Below, piece by piece: positions 27,145-36,061 of a DNA stretch of 64,000 nt (the stretch's first letter is position 1; each line of letters begins with the position of its first letter). Position numbers and translations under genes: made by a program. Where the stretch lies: NCBI GenBank assembly GCA_907163075.1, contig CAJQTY010000001.1, forward strand, positions 2,976,001 through 3,040,000, written 5' to 3'. This DNA comes from an uncultured Rhodocyclaceae bacterium. Its GTDB lineage: Bacteria; Pseudomonadota; Gammaproteobacteria; Burkholderiales; Rhodocyclaceae. The notes under the pieces are model-generated. The model saw only the letters and a program-made list of their open reading frames with translations. It had not been told where the DNA came from and did not search any database.

Positions 27145-27984
27145 TCAGGCGGCTTCGAGCAGTTGTTCCAGTTCGCCGGCGAAGCGCTGCGGCGCGAAGA
27201 GGTGCGGGCAGTGGTCGGCGCCCTCGTAGAAACTCAGCCGCGCCTGCGGAATCTGTGCGGCGACGTAGCGTGCCGTCGCCTCCGTGTAGAAATTGCTCTG
27301 CGTGCCGTAGGCGAGCAGGACGGGCACCCGGATGGAAGGCAGCACGTCGCGGAAATCGGCTTCGACCAGGGTTTTCCAGATGGCGATGGCGGCCGCCGGG
27401 TCGATTTCGCGCAGGGACTCGCGCACGGCACGCCAGCCCGAGGTGTCGCGCAGGTAGGTGGCGCGCGCCTTGTCGTTGAGGCCGAGGGCGATCAGGCGCA
27501 GTACGCTTTCGCTAAAGTCCGCGTCGAGATCGTCGGTCAGCCGCTGCGCGCGGACCGCGTCGAAGTCGCCGTAGATGCCGCCGTCCCAGCCGGCGTCGGT
27601 GAGCAGCTTGGGCGACTGGTCGATGAAGGCCAGGTGCGAGAAACGTTCCGTGCCGAAATCGCGGATGCACTGCCACAGCGTCAATGCGCCCATCGAGTGG
27701 CCGACGGCGGCAATCCGATCGATGCCGTAGTGGTCGAGCAGGTTGATGACGTCGCGCGCCAGGCGCCGGATGTTTGGTTCCCGGTTGACGCTCAGCGGAT
27801 GGCCGCCGTGGCCGCGCGCGTCGGGGCGCAGCAGGCGATGGCGCGGCGCCAGCGGCTCGAGCAGCGGCGCCCAGACGGCGTGGCTGGAAGTCCAGCCGTG
27901 CAGCAGCAGAAGCGGCGTGCCGCTTCCCGACAGGCGAATGTGAAGTTGCTCACCGTCGTCGGCGCGTATCGTGTCGTGTTGCAT
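27145..27984 (-). CDS. Alpha/beta hydrolase
   Basis: A 279-residue cytoplasmic hydrolase. The nucleophile elbow is GHSMG (serine near 94), the oxyanion motif LLLLHGWTSSH lies near the N-terminus, an acid may be in LAYGTQSNFY and the histidine is in GADHCPHLF. The ATG at 27984 has GAGGAG before it, better than the ATG at 28053. The substrate cannot be told; the family includes lipases, epoxide hydrolases and haloperoxidases. Confidence 0.87.
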   Translation of the reverse strand: MQHDTIRADDGEQLHIRLSGSGTPLLLLHGWTSSHAVWAPLLEPLAPRHRLLRPDARGHGGHPLSVNREPNIRRLARDVINLLDHYGIDRIAAVGHSMGALTLWQCIRDFGTERFSHLAFIDQSPKLLTDAGWDGGIYGDFDAVRAQRLTDDLDADFSESVLRLIALGLNDKARATYLRDTSGWRAVRESLREIDPAAAIAIWKTLVEADFRDVLPSIRVPVLLAYGTQSNFYTEATARYVAAQIPQARLSFYEGADHCPHLFAPQRFAGELEQLLEAA

Positions 27985-28116
27985 CTTTGGCTCCTCAGCA
28001 CCGGTAAAGCCGGCAATCGGAAATATACCATTGTCCCAATTGCCGTCTGGCATGAGTTCGGCGGCGGCGGATTTTGAGGCCGGCTTCGACGCGCGGCGAG
28101 TGCGTTATCATTGGGG

Positions 28117-28839
28117 ATGGTCAAACGACTCCTTGCTCCGCTAATTGTGCTGATGGCTTTTCAGCTCACCGCCTGCGCCACCCGCGTCGGTGCCGGCGGT
28201 CAGAAGGAAACGCGTTTTGAGCCGCGCTATCTGGCCAAGACCGAGATCGACCGCGTGATCGATGCCGACCGCGCCGAAGTGCTGGCCGGGCTGCGCCGCA
28301 TCGCGGAGAAGCTGTACAAGCGCAACCCGAGGGAGTGGAAAAAGACCGGGCTGCCGAGCATGGAGGCGGCGCTCGATCGGCTGTTCGCCGGCAGCGTCGA
28401 TTTTCCCGAGCTGGAAGGCCGCCGGGAGGGCGCCGCCGCGCTGTTCGCCTTCAGCCCGAACTACCAGGGCGACCGCGTGCTGGGCGTGATGGCCGGGCTG
28501 CTCGGCATGGTCTACGCCGCCTTCGAGCACAAAACCGAATTCTACGTGCTCGACGATCTGAACGAGCAGAAGCTCTACAATTGCGCTCGCAACATCGAGA
28601 TCGCCATCTGGAAGATGTCGTCGACCCGCATCGGCCACGGCGAGGCGCTGCTGCTGTCCAATGAACTGGATAACAACAACCCCAATCTGAGCTTCGAGCG
28701 TGAATTCGGTCGTGTCATCGGTCTGCTGGACCTGCTCTCCAAGATCGTCGCCGACAAACGGGGACGATCGATCACGCGTTTTACACAAAGCATGGCGATG
28801 GCCGTTTTTCTGCCGGTCAGCGCTTTAGGAATCAAATGA
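28117..28839 (+). CDS. Lipoprotein of unknown function
   Basis: A 240-residue protein with a lipoprotein signal: hydrophobic start and lipobox LTAC with the cysteine at 20. The ATG at 28117 fits this; upstream sequence has no clear ribosome site. The rest has no recognised domain, but includes a segment GVMAGLLGMVYAAFEH that may touch the membrane and a C-terminal MAMAVFLPVSALGIK. It overlaps purN by four bases (ATGA) and so is co-expressed with it; this is a frequent neighbour arrangement in betaproteobacteria. Confidence 0.82.
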   Translation: MVKRLLAPLIVLMAFQLTACATRVGAGGQKETRFEPRYLAKTEIDRVIDADRAEVLAGLRRIAEKLYKRNPREWKKTGLPSMEAALDRLFAGSVDFPELEGRREGAAALFAFSPNYQGDRVLGVMAGLLGMVYAAFEHKTEFYVLDDLNEQKLYNCARNIEIAIWKMSSTRIGHGEALLLSNELDNNNPNLSFEREFGRVIGLLDLLSKIVADKRGRSITRFTQSMAMAVFLPVSALGIK

Positions 28840-29492
28840 AATCCATCGTGATTCTCATCTCCGGCCGCGGCAGCAACATGGCCTCGCTGCTCGACGCCGT
28901 CGCTTCCGGCGCGCTGCCGGTGCGCGTCGCGGCGGTACTCTCCAACCGCGCCGAGGCCAAGGGCCTGGAAACGGCGGCGGCGCGCGGAGTGCCGACGCGC
29001 GTGCTCGATCACCAGCGGTTCGCCGACCGCGCCGCCTTCGATGCGGCCATGGCCGAGGCCATCGACGAGTTCTCGCCCGACCTCGTCGTGCTTGCCGGCT
29101 TCATGCGGATTCTCAGCGACGGCTTCGTGCAGCGTTACGCCGGGCGCCTGGTCAACATTCATCCGTCGCTGCTGCCGTCGTTTCCCGGTCTGCACACGCA
29201 CCGGCGCGCACTCGAAGAGGGTGTGCGGGTGCATGGCTGTACGGTTCATTTCGTGACGCCGGCACTCGATCACGGCCCGATCATCCTGCAGGCGGCGGTG
29301 CCGGTGCTCGACGGCGATGATGAAGCGACGCTCGCCGCGCGCGTGCTGACGCAGGAGCACCAGGTTTATCCGCTGGCCGTGCGCTGGTTTGCCGAAGACC
29401 GCCTGCGGCTGAGCAATGGACGGGTCGAGTTCGCTGTGGCGCAGGACGATAGCGGCGTATTGATTGCGCCACGGGCGAGACGCCCGCACTGA
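28836..29492 (+). CDS. purN: Phosphoribosylglycinamide formyltransferase
   Basis: A 218-residue enzyme that transfers a formyl group from 10-formyl-tetrahydrofolate to GAR in purine synthesis. Motifs are ILISGRGSNMASLLDA (GAR phosphate binding), the catalytic NIHPSLLPSFPGLHTH with Asn and His, and the VTPALDHGPII region with its Asp. Coupled to the upstream lipoprotein gene and followed by the DUF3108 gene after a 7-base gap. Confidence 0.97.
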   Translation: MKSIVILISGRGSNMASLLDAVASGALPVRVAAVLSNRAEAKGLETAAARGVPTRVLDHQRFADRAAFDAAMAEAIDEFSPDLVVLAGFMRILSDGFVQRYAGRLVNIHPSLLPSFPGLHTHRRALEEGVRVHGCTVHFVTPALDHGPIILQAAVPVLDGDDEATLAARVLTQEHQVYPLAVRWFAEDRLRLSNGRVEFAVAQDDSGVLIAPRARRPH

Positions 29493-29499
29493 GGGTGGC

Positions 29500-30516
29500 A
29501 TGCCGGTCGCCCTGCTTATCGCCTTTGCCGCGTCGATCGGTCTGCACGTCGCCGCGCTGTTCGGGCCGGAAATCGACCTGTCGACCGAGCCCGAATCGCT
29601 GCCGCTGATCGCCGAGCTCAAGCCCTTGCCGCGGCCGCAGCCGGAGCTCGCGCCCGAAGTCGAGCCGGCGCCTGCGCCCGTCCCGGCGAGAAAGCCCGTC
29701 CCCAAGAAAAAAGCCAAACCGGTGACCAGCGCCACGCCAGTGCTGAGCGTGCCCGACTCATCGTTACCGGCCGCCGCCGTCGAGCACATCGCGCAAGCCA
29801 CTGAAGCGGCTGCCACGCCGCTGCCGGAAGCCTCGCCTGAGCCTTCGGTAGTGACCCCGGCGGCGGAATCCGCGCCGGCCGAAACGCGTTTGCCGCCGCG
29901 CGGAAAGATTGTCTACCGCGTCGATCGCGGTGATTCGAACTTCGAGATCGGCGTCGCGCGGCACGAATGGGATATTGCCGACGGCCGCTACCACCTGAGT
30001 TCGGTGGTTGAAACCACCGGCCTGGTGTGGCTGTTTAAGGCCTACCGCATCGAGATGGAGAGCCATGGCGTATTGACGGCTGCTGGTCTGCAGCCGGAAA
30101 GTTTCGCCATCCGGCGCAACGGCCAGGAGACGAAGGAAAAGGCCTGGTTCGACTGGGCGAACATGAAAGTCCGCGTCGGCGACCGCGCCGAGCAGGCGCT
30201 GGATTACGGCGCGCAGGATCTGCTTTCTTTCAACTACCAGCTTGGCTACATGCCGCATCCCGAGGCCGGCGGCACGCTGCCGATCGCCACCGGCAGGAAA
30301 TACGGGGTGTACCGCCTTGAAGTGCTGGGCGACGAGGAAATCACCGTGCCCGCAGGCACTTTGCGTACGTTGCATCTTCGCGCGCCAGGCGACAATACGA
30401 CCGAACTGTGGCTGGCTTATGATTATTTGCTGCTGCCGGTTAAAATCCGCCATGTCGATGCCAAGGGCGACAGCTTTGTCCAGGTCGCCACCGAAATCCA
30501 ACTGAGTTTACCCTGA
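29500..30516 (+). CDS. DUF3108 domain protein
   Basis: A 338-residue protein with one N-terminal membrane helix (MPVALLIAFAASIGLHVAAL), a Pro/Ala-rich linker with a TonB-like look (residues about 30-130), and a C-terminal DUF3108 domain of beta type beginning near GKIVYRVDRGDSNFEIG. The family is periplasmic and of unknown function. The start ATG at 29500 has GAGGGTG before it. Its stop overlaps the rsmB start (TGATG), and the purN-DUF3108-rsmB order is common in betaproteobacteria. Confidence 0.87.
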   Translation: MPVALLIAFAASIGLHVAALFGPEIDLSTEPESLPLIAELKPLPRPQPELAPEVEPAPAPVPARKPVPKKKAKPVTSATPVLSVPDSSLPAAAVEHIAQATEAAATPLPEASPEPSVVTPAAESAPAETRLPPRGKIVYRVDRGDSNFEIGVARHEWDIADGRYHLSSVVETTGLVWLFKAYRIEMESHGVLTAAGLQPESFAIRRNGQETKEKAWFDWANMKVRVGDRAEQALDYGAQDLLSFNYQLGYMPHPEAGGTLPIATGRKYGVYRLEVLGDEEITVPAGTLRTLHLRAPGDNTTELWLAYDYLLLPVKIRHVDAKGDSFVQVATEIQLSLP

Positions 30517-31772
30517 TGCGCTTTACGCCTGCACTGTTCAACCACACCGAAGCGCTTGTGTCCGAGTTGCTGCGCTCCACTTTCCCCGCCGACCTGGTGG
30601 TCTCGCGCTATTTTCGCCAGCATCGCGAACTCGGTCACGGGGACCGCGGTTTCGTCGCCGAAACTGTCTATGCCGTACTGCGCCGCAAGCGCTCGCTGTC
30701 GGCGCGATGCCTTGATGATGTGACTTCCCGCCGTTTGCTGCTGGCCGCTCTGGCCTGCGTGAATGGCTTGAACCGGCGTGAACTCGATATCGTTCTGCAT
30801 GAAGCCGAAGGCAAGTGGCTGGCGCTGGCCAAGGCCGTCAAGCTGGAGGATCTGCCGCCGGCGGTTCGCCTCGATCTGCCGGACTGGCTGCACGACACGC
30901 TGGCTGCGCAGTTCGACGCCGGCGTGCTGGAGGCGCTGGCTACCGCCCTCAACCAGCCGGCGCCGCTCGATCTGCGCGTCAACCCGCTGCACGCCGAGCG
31001 TGACGCCGTGCTCGCCCGGCTCAACGCCGACGGGCTGGCGGCGCAGGCCTGCCCTTATTCGCCGCTCGGCATCCGCCTGGCCGGAAAGCCGGCGCTGGCC
31101 AAGCATCCTCTGTTTGTCGACGGCAGTTTCGAGGTGCAGGATGAGGGTAGCCAGCTGCTTGGCTACCTGTTGCAGCCGAAACGCGGCGAGATGGTCGCCG
31201 ATTTCTGTGCCGGCGCCGGCGGCAAGACGCTCCTGCTTGGCGCCCTGATGCGGTCGCAAGGCCGGCTTTATGCCTTTGACGTGGCCGAGAAGCGACTGGC
31301 CAAACTGAAGCCGCGCCTGGCGCGTTCCGGGCTGTCGAATGTGCATCCGGTGCGCATCGAGTCGGAAAACGATATCAAGATCAAGCGCCTGGCCGGCAAG
31401 CTCGATCGTGTGCTGGTCGACGCGCCGTGTTCCGGGCTCGGTACGCTGCGCCGCAATCCCGACCTGAAATGGCGGCAGTCGCCGGAGAGCGTAGCCGAGC
31501 TGACGATCAAGCAGGCGGCGATCCTGCACGCGGCGTCGGCTTTGGTGAAGAAGGGCGGACGCCTGGTCTATGCCACCTGCAGCTTGCTCGATGCCGAGAA
31601 TGAATCGGTGGTTGCGGCCTTCCTTGCGGCGCATCCGGATTTTGTGTCGGTGGCGGCCGATGAGACGCTGCGCCGGCAGGACATTGCGGTCGAGTGCGGC
31701 GAGCGGCTCCGCCTCGTGCCGCACCGCCATGGGACCGATGGCTTTTTTGCCGCGTTAATGGAACGTCGATGA
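30516..31772 (+). CDS. rsmB: RsmB-like 16S rRNA cytosine methyltransferase
   Basis: A 418-residue SAM-dependent RNA (cytosine-5) methyltransferase of the RsmB/Sun family. An N-terminal NusB-like region is followed by the methyltransferase domain with the SAM motif DFCAGAGGKTLLLG, the DAPCSGLGTLRRNPD motif and the catalytic cysteine in VYATCSLLDAEN. RsmB methylates C967 of 16S rRNA. Because it sits away from fmt/def, where the housekeeping rsmB usually is, it might be a paralogue. The start overlaps the previous stop by one base, and its own stop overlaps the next gene by four. Confidence 0.88.
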   Translation: MRFTPALFNHTEALVSELLRSTFPADLVVSRYFRQHRELGHGDRGFVAETVYAVLRRKRSLSARCLDDVTSRRLLLAALACVNGLNRRELDIVLHEAEGKWLALAKAVKLEDLPPAVRLDLPDWLHDTLAAQFDAGVLEALATALNQPAPLDLRVNPLHAERDAVLARLNADGLAAQACPYSPLGIRLAGKPALAKHPLFVDGSFEVQDEGSQLLGYLLQPKRGEMVADFCAGAGGKTLLLGALMRSQGRLYAFDVAEKRLAKLKPRLARSGLSNVHPVRIESENDIKIKRLAGKLDRVLVDAPCSGLGTLRRNPDLKWRQSPESVAELTIKQAAILHAASALVKKGGRLVYATCSLLDAENESVVAAFLAAHPDFVSVAADETLRRQDIAVECGERLRLVPHRHGTDGFFAALMERR

Positions 31773-33073
31773 GCGAGAAACAGATGTTTGCATTGCTCCA
31801 TCAGTTATGGGGCGATTTTCGCCAGCCCGAGTTTTACTGGCAGGTGCTGGGCGTAGCGTTGATTCTGGTGATTGCCTGGTGGTTGTCGTCGCATGTGCGC
31901 AAACACCACAGCACCTACGACCGATCGACGCGGAGCGCCTTGCAGGCCTTTGGCAGCGGTAGCCTGAAACGCATTTCGTTCCCCCTGATCGCCCTGGTGC
32001 TCGTGCTGATACTGCGCAAGACGCTCGTGCTGCTCGGGTGGGGGCACCTCAGCCTGTTGTTCCTGACCGGGCCGCTGCTCGTCTCATGGGCGCTGGCCAG
32101 GATCCTGGTTTATGTGCTGCGCTCCGTATTCCCCCTCGGCGGTTTCCTCAGGAATTCCGAGCGCCTGATTACGGCGGCCATCTGGGGATGGATGATTCTC
32201 GACATCACCGATCTCGCCGATCCGCTGATTGAAATGCTGGAGCAAGTCAGGTTCCGCATCGGCAAGCAGACGCTCGATCTGTGGATGCTGGTTCATGGCA
32301 GCGTCACGGTCGGCGTCACGCTGCTCCTCGCGCTGTGGATCGCCAGTCTGATCGAGAACCGCCTGCTCGCAGCCCAGCAGATGGACGGCAATATTCGCGA
32401 GGTTCTGGCGCGGCTGGCCAAGGCCAGCCTCTCGGTGATCGCTCTGCTGGGCAGTCTGTCGCTGGTCGGTATCGACATTACGACCCTCTCGGTATTCGGT
32501 GGCGCCCTGGCCGTCGGTCTGGGCTTTGGCCTGCAGAAGATCGCCAGCAACTATGTGAGCGGTTTCATCATTCTGCTCGACCGGTCAATCCGTCTGGGCA
32601 ATCTGATCGCCATTGATGCCACGACAGCCGGAACGGTAACCCAGATCACCACCCGCTTTACCGTGCTCAAGACGCTGACCGGGACCGAGGTGATCATTCC
32701 CAACGAGTACCTGGTTAGCAATATCGTGCGCAACCAGTCGTTTACCGACCCGCGCGTGCGCGTCCCGCTGCTCGTTCAGGTGGCCTATGACACGAATCTG
32801 GAGAAAGCCATGCAACTGATGGTTGAAGCAGCGCGGCAGCAGCCCAGGGTACTGGCCGATCCGGAGCCGGGTGTGCTGCTCACCGATTTTGCGGAAAGCG
32901 GCATCAATCTGGAACTCGGCTTCTGGGTGGCCGACCCGCAAGCCGGTACCGGTGGCGTACGCTCGGATATCTGCCTGTCAATCCTGAAAGCATTCCGCGA
33001 GAACAGCATCGAAATACCGTTCCCGCAGCGCGAGATCCGCGTTCTTCGGCGCAATGAGGTCACGCCGGCCTGA
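31769..33073 (+). CDS. MscS-family mechanosensitive channel
   Basis: A 434-residue membrane protein with about five N-terminal helices and a C-terminal MscS channel domain. The pore helix region is GGALAVGLGFGLQKIASNYVSG and the cytoplasmic vestibule begins with FIILLDRSIRLGNLI. It opens under membrane tension to release solutes in osmotic downshock. The gene overlaps rsmB by four bases (ATGA), so it ends this operon. Confidence 0.93.
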   Translation: MSEKQMFALLHQLWGDFRQPEFYWQVLGVALILVIAWWLSSHVRKHHSTYDRSTRSALQAFGSGSLKRISFPLIALVLVLILRKTLVLLGWGHLSLLFLTGPLLVSWALARILVYVLRSVFPLGGFLRNSERLITAAIWGWMILDITDLADPLIEMLEQVRFRIGKQTLDLWMLVHGSVTVGVTLLLALWIASLIENRLLAAQQMDGNIREVLARLAKASLSVIALLGSLSLVGIDITTLSVFGGALAVGLGFGLQKIASNYVSGFIILLDRSIRLGNLIAIDATTAGTVTQITTRFTVLKTLTGTEVIIPNEYLVSNIVRNQSFTDPRVRVPLLVQVAYDTNLEKAMQLMVEAARQQPRVLADPEPGVLLTDFAESGINLELGFWVADPQAGTGGVRSDICLSILKAFRENSIEIPFPQREIRVLRRNEVTPA

Positions 33074-33088
33074 TTACCGCCGATCAGG

Positions 33089-33188
33089 CAAAAAAATCCC
33101 GCGCCGGTTCGGTGCGGGATTGAAAGTCCCATCATTGGCGATGGGTCAGGGAGGGTCAAACATTGCCAGCGGGGGGCGCTGAAGCAAC
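33089..33188 (-). ncRNA. Candidate small RNA (about 100 nt)
   Basis: On the minus strand a possible promoter (CAGACA, 17 bases, TACTAT at 33195-33200) points to a start near 33188. The transcript would fold as hairpin CAGCG-CGCTG, an unpaired C-rich stretch with CCCTCCCTG, hairpin CCCATC..GATGGG (33128-33145) and then a strong terminator hairpin (33096-33120) with seven Ts. No coding frame explains this terminator. The C-rich loop could pair with ribosome sites. The promoter is only a moderate match, so this is a candidate only. Confidence 0.4.
33096..33120 (-). terminator. Intrinsic terminator on the minus strand
   Basis: Stem ATCCCGC against GCGGGAT with further pairing (CCG..CGG) in the loop. 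On the minus strand it is followed by TTTTTTT. It points away from the MscS gene, and the small protein gene at 33319 has its own terminator, so it probably ends a separate short transcript. Confidence 0.75.
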
Positions 33189-33278
33189 ACGACCATAGTA
33201 GGGCGTGGCCGGTCGCGTGTCTGTGGTGCGTGTTCGGCGTTTACGTGACGGTCTGTAACACGCGTGATCCAGAAAAAA

Positions 33279-33311
33279 GCCCGCGCTGTGGCGAGCTCTG
33301 GAGCACCGGGC
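33279..33311 (-). terminator. Intrinsic terminator after the small membrane protein gene
   Basis: On the minus strand, GCCCG pairs with CGGGC around an inner GCTC..GAGC stem-like loop, then TTTTTT follows (33273-33278). It begins seven bases beyond the stop of the small open frame at 33319-33513, which supports that frame as a real gene. Confidence 0.6.
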
Positions 33312-33318
33312 GGTTGAT

Positions 33319-33513
33319 TCAGTGATGCCGGTCCCCGTCTTTTCCTTTCTCTCTCCAGCGACGAAAGCCGAACCAGACGAGAGAGCACGGCGCGGCAATC
33401 AGCAGCGCCTTGATGATTTCCATATGACCGTCGGCGAGAAGATCCCAGGCAACAATCCCGACGAAGATGCCGATACCTTCGGCAACCGGGAATGTCGTGT
33501 GGGGTGCGGGCAT
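33319..33513 (-). CDS. Small membrane protein
   Basis: A 64-residue protein, MPAPHTTFPVAEGIGIF..., with one or two membrane segments (about 10-27 and 35-50) and a charged C-terminus RRWREKGKDGDRHH. The ATG at 33513 is preferred because the residues before it do not look like protein. No family recognised. A terminator follows at once, and the gene is isolated between mscS (other strand) and the two-component system (250 bases upstream). Confidence 0.55.
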   Translation of the reverse strand: MPAPHTTFPVAEGIGIFVGIVAWDLLADGHMEIIKALLIAAPCSLVWFGFRRWREKGKDGDRHH

Positions 33514-33763
33514 GGTATTCAAGCTTCCGTTTTCCCAACAGAAATACCAGCGTCGATGGAGAAGGCAAGCGCTGCGCTCGGGCGTTCGCTTCCAGGACTC
33601 AGATCGGGACTTGCCTCGGCAGCAAACAAGTATTGTCGGGCATCGGCGAGGAAGCATTCGCGAATCTGATTGAACTGGAACATGTCGAGCATCTCCATCG
33701 GTCTATTGTCATCGGATCAGACAATGTTAGATGGCGGCGGCGGGTGTGTCTTTAGCGCCTTCG

Positions 33764-35176
33764 TCAGCTTTGCGTGACGCTGTGTAACAGTGGCCAGCTC
33801 AGCGTGAAACGCGCACCGCCGAGCGGCGATTCGTCGGCGGTCGCCGTGCCGCCGTGCTGCTCCAGAACCAGCCGCACGATGGCCAGTCCCAGGCCGTATC
33901 CGCCGGTGGCACGGTCGCGCGAGCGGTCCAGTCGGGTGAAGGCGGAGAACACGCGCTGGCGTTCTTCGGGCTTGATTCCGATGCCGTCGTCGTCGACGTG
34001 GATGCGGATGTGGTCGCCGACGACTTCGGCGCTGACGGTGATCCTGGACTCGGCGTACTTGAGCGCGTTGCGCAGAAGATTGGTCAGGGCATAAGGCATG
34101 CTTTTCAGGTCGAGGTCAACACGCTGCGCTTCCGGCAAGGCACTGCTGTCGACGCTCAGTTTGAGCGAGCGGCCGAGAATGCGCATCGATTCGACTTCCT
34201 CTTCCAGCCAGGGCGCCAGTTCAACCGACGTCAGATGCAGCTCCGGCTGTTCGCGCTCGAAGCGGGCGTAGGTGAGGCTAGAGTCGATCAGGTTGTCCAG
34301 TTCGTCGAGATCGACTTCCATCATTTCCCAGAGGCGTCCGCGTTCGGCTTGTTCGTCGGTTTCCGTCAGCATTTCGAGGGCGAAGCGCATGCGCGCGATC
34401 GGTGTGCGCAGCTCGTGAGAAATCGCGCTCGACAGTTCCTTCTGCGTGGCGATCAGGCGCTGGATGCGTTCGGCCATGCCGTTCAGAGTTTCAGTCAGCA
34501 GTTCGAAGGCGCCGCTGCGCGCCTGCGGGGCGCGCGTCTCGAAGTGGCCTTCGCCAAGCGCCCGCGCCGTCTGGCGTAGCGCCTCAAGGTCGCGCCAGAC
34601 GGGGCGCACCCAGAACCAGACGGCGATGGCCAGGCACAGTCCGATCAGGCTCCAGGTCAATAGGCGGATACGTAACTCGAGCGGCAGCGCGCGCGGCCGG
34701 TCCGGATTGGCGTCGGGCGACAGCGGTCCGACCACGAGGATCTGAGGCGTTTGTTTCAGACGGTGATAGATGATGTCGCCATCGGCGTCTATGGCCAGAT
34801 CCCCGTCGTCGAGCTTTTCCGCCTGCTTGGGTGGAAGTTTCAGGGTCCAGCGCTCGACGATATCGAGTTTGTAGGCAAACTTGTAGTCAAGTTCCTTGAT
34901 CGCTCTGGGCCATTCGGAACGTGGCCGGCGAAACAGGTCTTCTTCGATGAGGAAGATGGTGCCGCGCATGAAGCGGCTGGTGTAGTCGTCGGTAATGCCT
35001 TTGAGGGATGTCGAAATGACGAAATCCGCGAAGAAGGCGATGGCGACAAAGGAACCCATCACCAGCAGGTAGAAATTCAGGAACAGGCGCGACAGGCTGT
35101 AGCGGCCTCGCCAGGGGGCCGGCTTGTAACGCCCGAGGATGTTCAGCAGCCGGTTGTTGCGACTATTGCCAGTCAT
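33764..35176 (-). CDS. Sensor histidine kinase, RstB-like
   Basis: A 470-residue membrane kinase. One helix near 30-52, a periplasmic sensor of about 125 residues, a second helix near 175-195, HAMP domain, dimerisation domain with the phospho-acceptor in SSAISHELRTPIARMRFALE, and an ATPase domain with NLLRNALKYAE (N box), DDDGIGIKPEER (G1) and GGYGLGLAIV (G2). It resembles RstB/OmpR-class kinases. The start ATG at 35176 overlaps the response regulator by 14 bases, so the pair is translationally coupled. Confidence 0.92.
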   Translation of the reverse strand: MTGNSRNNRLLNILGRYKPAPWRGRYSLSRLFLNFYLLVMGSFVAIAFFADFVISTSLKGITDDYTSRFMRGTIFLIEEDLFRRPRSEWPRAIKELDYKFAYKLDIVERWTLKLPPKQAEKLDDGDLAIDADGDIIYHRLKQTPQILVVGPLSPDANPDRPRALPLELRIRLLTWSLIGLCLAIAVWFWVRPVWRDLEALRQTARALGEGHFETRAPQARSGAFELLTETLNGMAERIQRLIATQKELSSAISHELRTPIARMRFALEMLTETDEQAERGRLWEMMEVDLDELDNLIDSSLTYARFEREQPELHLTSVELAPWLEEEVESMRILGRSLKLSVDSSALPEAQRVDLDLKSMPYALTNLLRNALKYAESRITVSAEVVGDHIRIHVDDDGIGIKPEERQRVFSAFTRLDRSRDRATGGYGLGLAIVRLVLEQHGGTATADESPLGGARFTLSWPLLHSVTQS

Positions 35177-35882
35177 GCTTGCTGAACAGGTAGCCTTTGC
35201 TGCGAACCGTCTTGATGCGTGTCGGGTTTTCGGGGTCATCGCCCAGTTTGCGGCGAAGTCGCGATATACGGGCGTCGATCGAGCGGTCAAGGCCATCGAA
35301 GCCGATTCCGCGCAGTTGCTGGAGAAGATCGTCGCGCGACAGGATAGTGCCGGCGTGCTGGGCGAGCAGCCAGAGCAGATCGAATTCGGCGGTGGTCAGG
35401 TCGATCGCTTCGTCGCCAAGATGCGCGCTGCGCGTGGCCTGGCTGATGCGGAAACTGCCGAAGGCAAGTTCGGCGGATTCCGCCGATTCAGGGTTTTCTT
35501 CCGTCGTACTGACCGTGCCCGGCGCGCGCCGCAGCAGGGCCTTGATGCGCGCCAGCAGAAGACGGGGCTGGACCGGCTTGGCGATGTAATCGTCGGCGCC
35601 AAGTTCGAGGCCAAGAATCTGGTCGAGGTCTTCGTCGCGGGCCGTCAGCATCACGATCACGCCATTGTATTTCTCGCGCACGGCGCGGCAGACCTCGAAG
35701 CCGTCCTTGCCGGGCAGCATAACGTCGAGGATCACGAGATCTGGATCGTCGGCCAGTATGCGGGCTTCGGCCGTGTCGCCGCGGGCTTCGATGGTCGCTT
35801 CGAAATCGTTCTTGCGCAGGTATTCGGCGGTCAGCTTGGCCAGGCGCTCATCGTCTTCGACGAGTAGGATGCGTGTTTTCAT
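35163..35882 (-). CDS. OmpR-family response regulator, RstA-like
   Basis: A 239-residue DNA-binding response regulator. The receiver has the acidic pocket in LVEDDERL, the phospho-acceptor Asp in LVILDVMLPGKDG, the Thr in VMLTARDED and the Lys in DYIAKPV. The winged helix has LTTAEFDLLWLL and VRSKGYLF, typical of OmpR/PhoB regulators. It precedes and overlaps its kinase gene and is divergent from the desaturase gene with 180 bases between, which could hold a shared control site. Confidence 0.93.
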   Translation of the reverse strand: MKTRILLVEDDERLAKLTAEYLRKNDFEATIEARGDTAEARILADDPDLVILDVMLPGKDGFEVCRAVREKYNGVIVMLTARDEDLDQILGLELGADDYIAKPVQPRLLLARIKALLRRAPGTVSTTEENPESAESAELAFGSFRISQATRSAHLGDEAIDLTTAEFDLLWLLAQHAGTILSRDDLLQQLRGIGFDGLDRSIDARISRLRRKLGDDPENPTRIKTVRSKGYLFSKHDWQ

Positions 35883-36061
35883 GGCTCAATGATAGCGGGT
35901 TGGAGGCGCGGGATTGATGTCCCTTGAAAATATACACAATGCGACCGCGCAGAGGTAAACAAAATCCGCCGCCGCGTGTCGTCCGCATGGCGATCGATCA
36001 ACGCTTTCTACGGCTTGGGCAAATGGCTTAGAATTCCCGGCTTACGGGATCGGGAGTGTGC

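Noticed and set aside
33146-33568. 140-residue open frame on the minus strand near the small membrane protein
   Set aside because: It is a shifted frame over the small gene and the terminators, with no ribosome site and a composition unlike protein.
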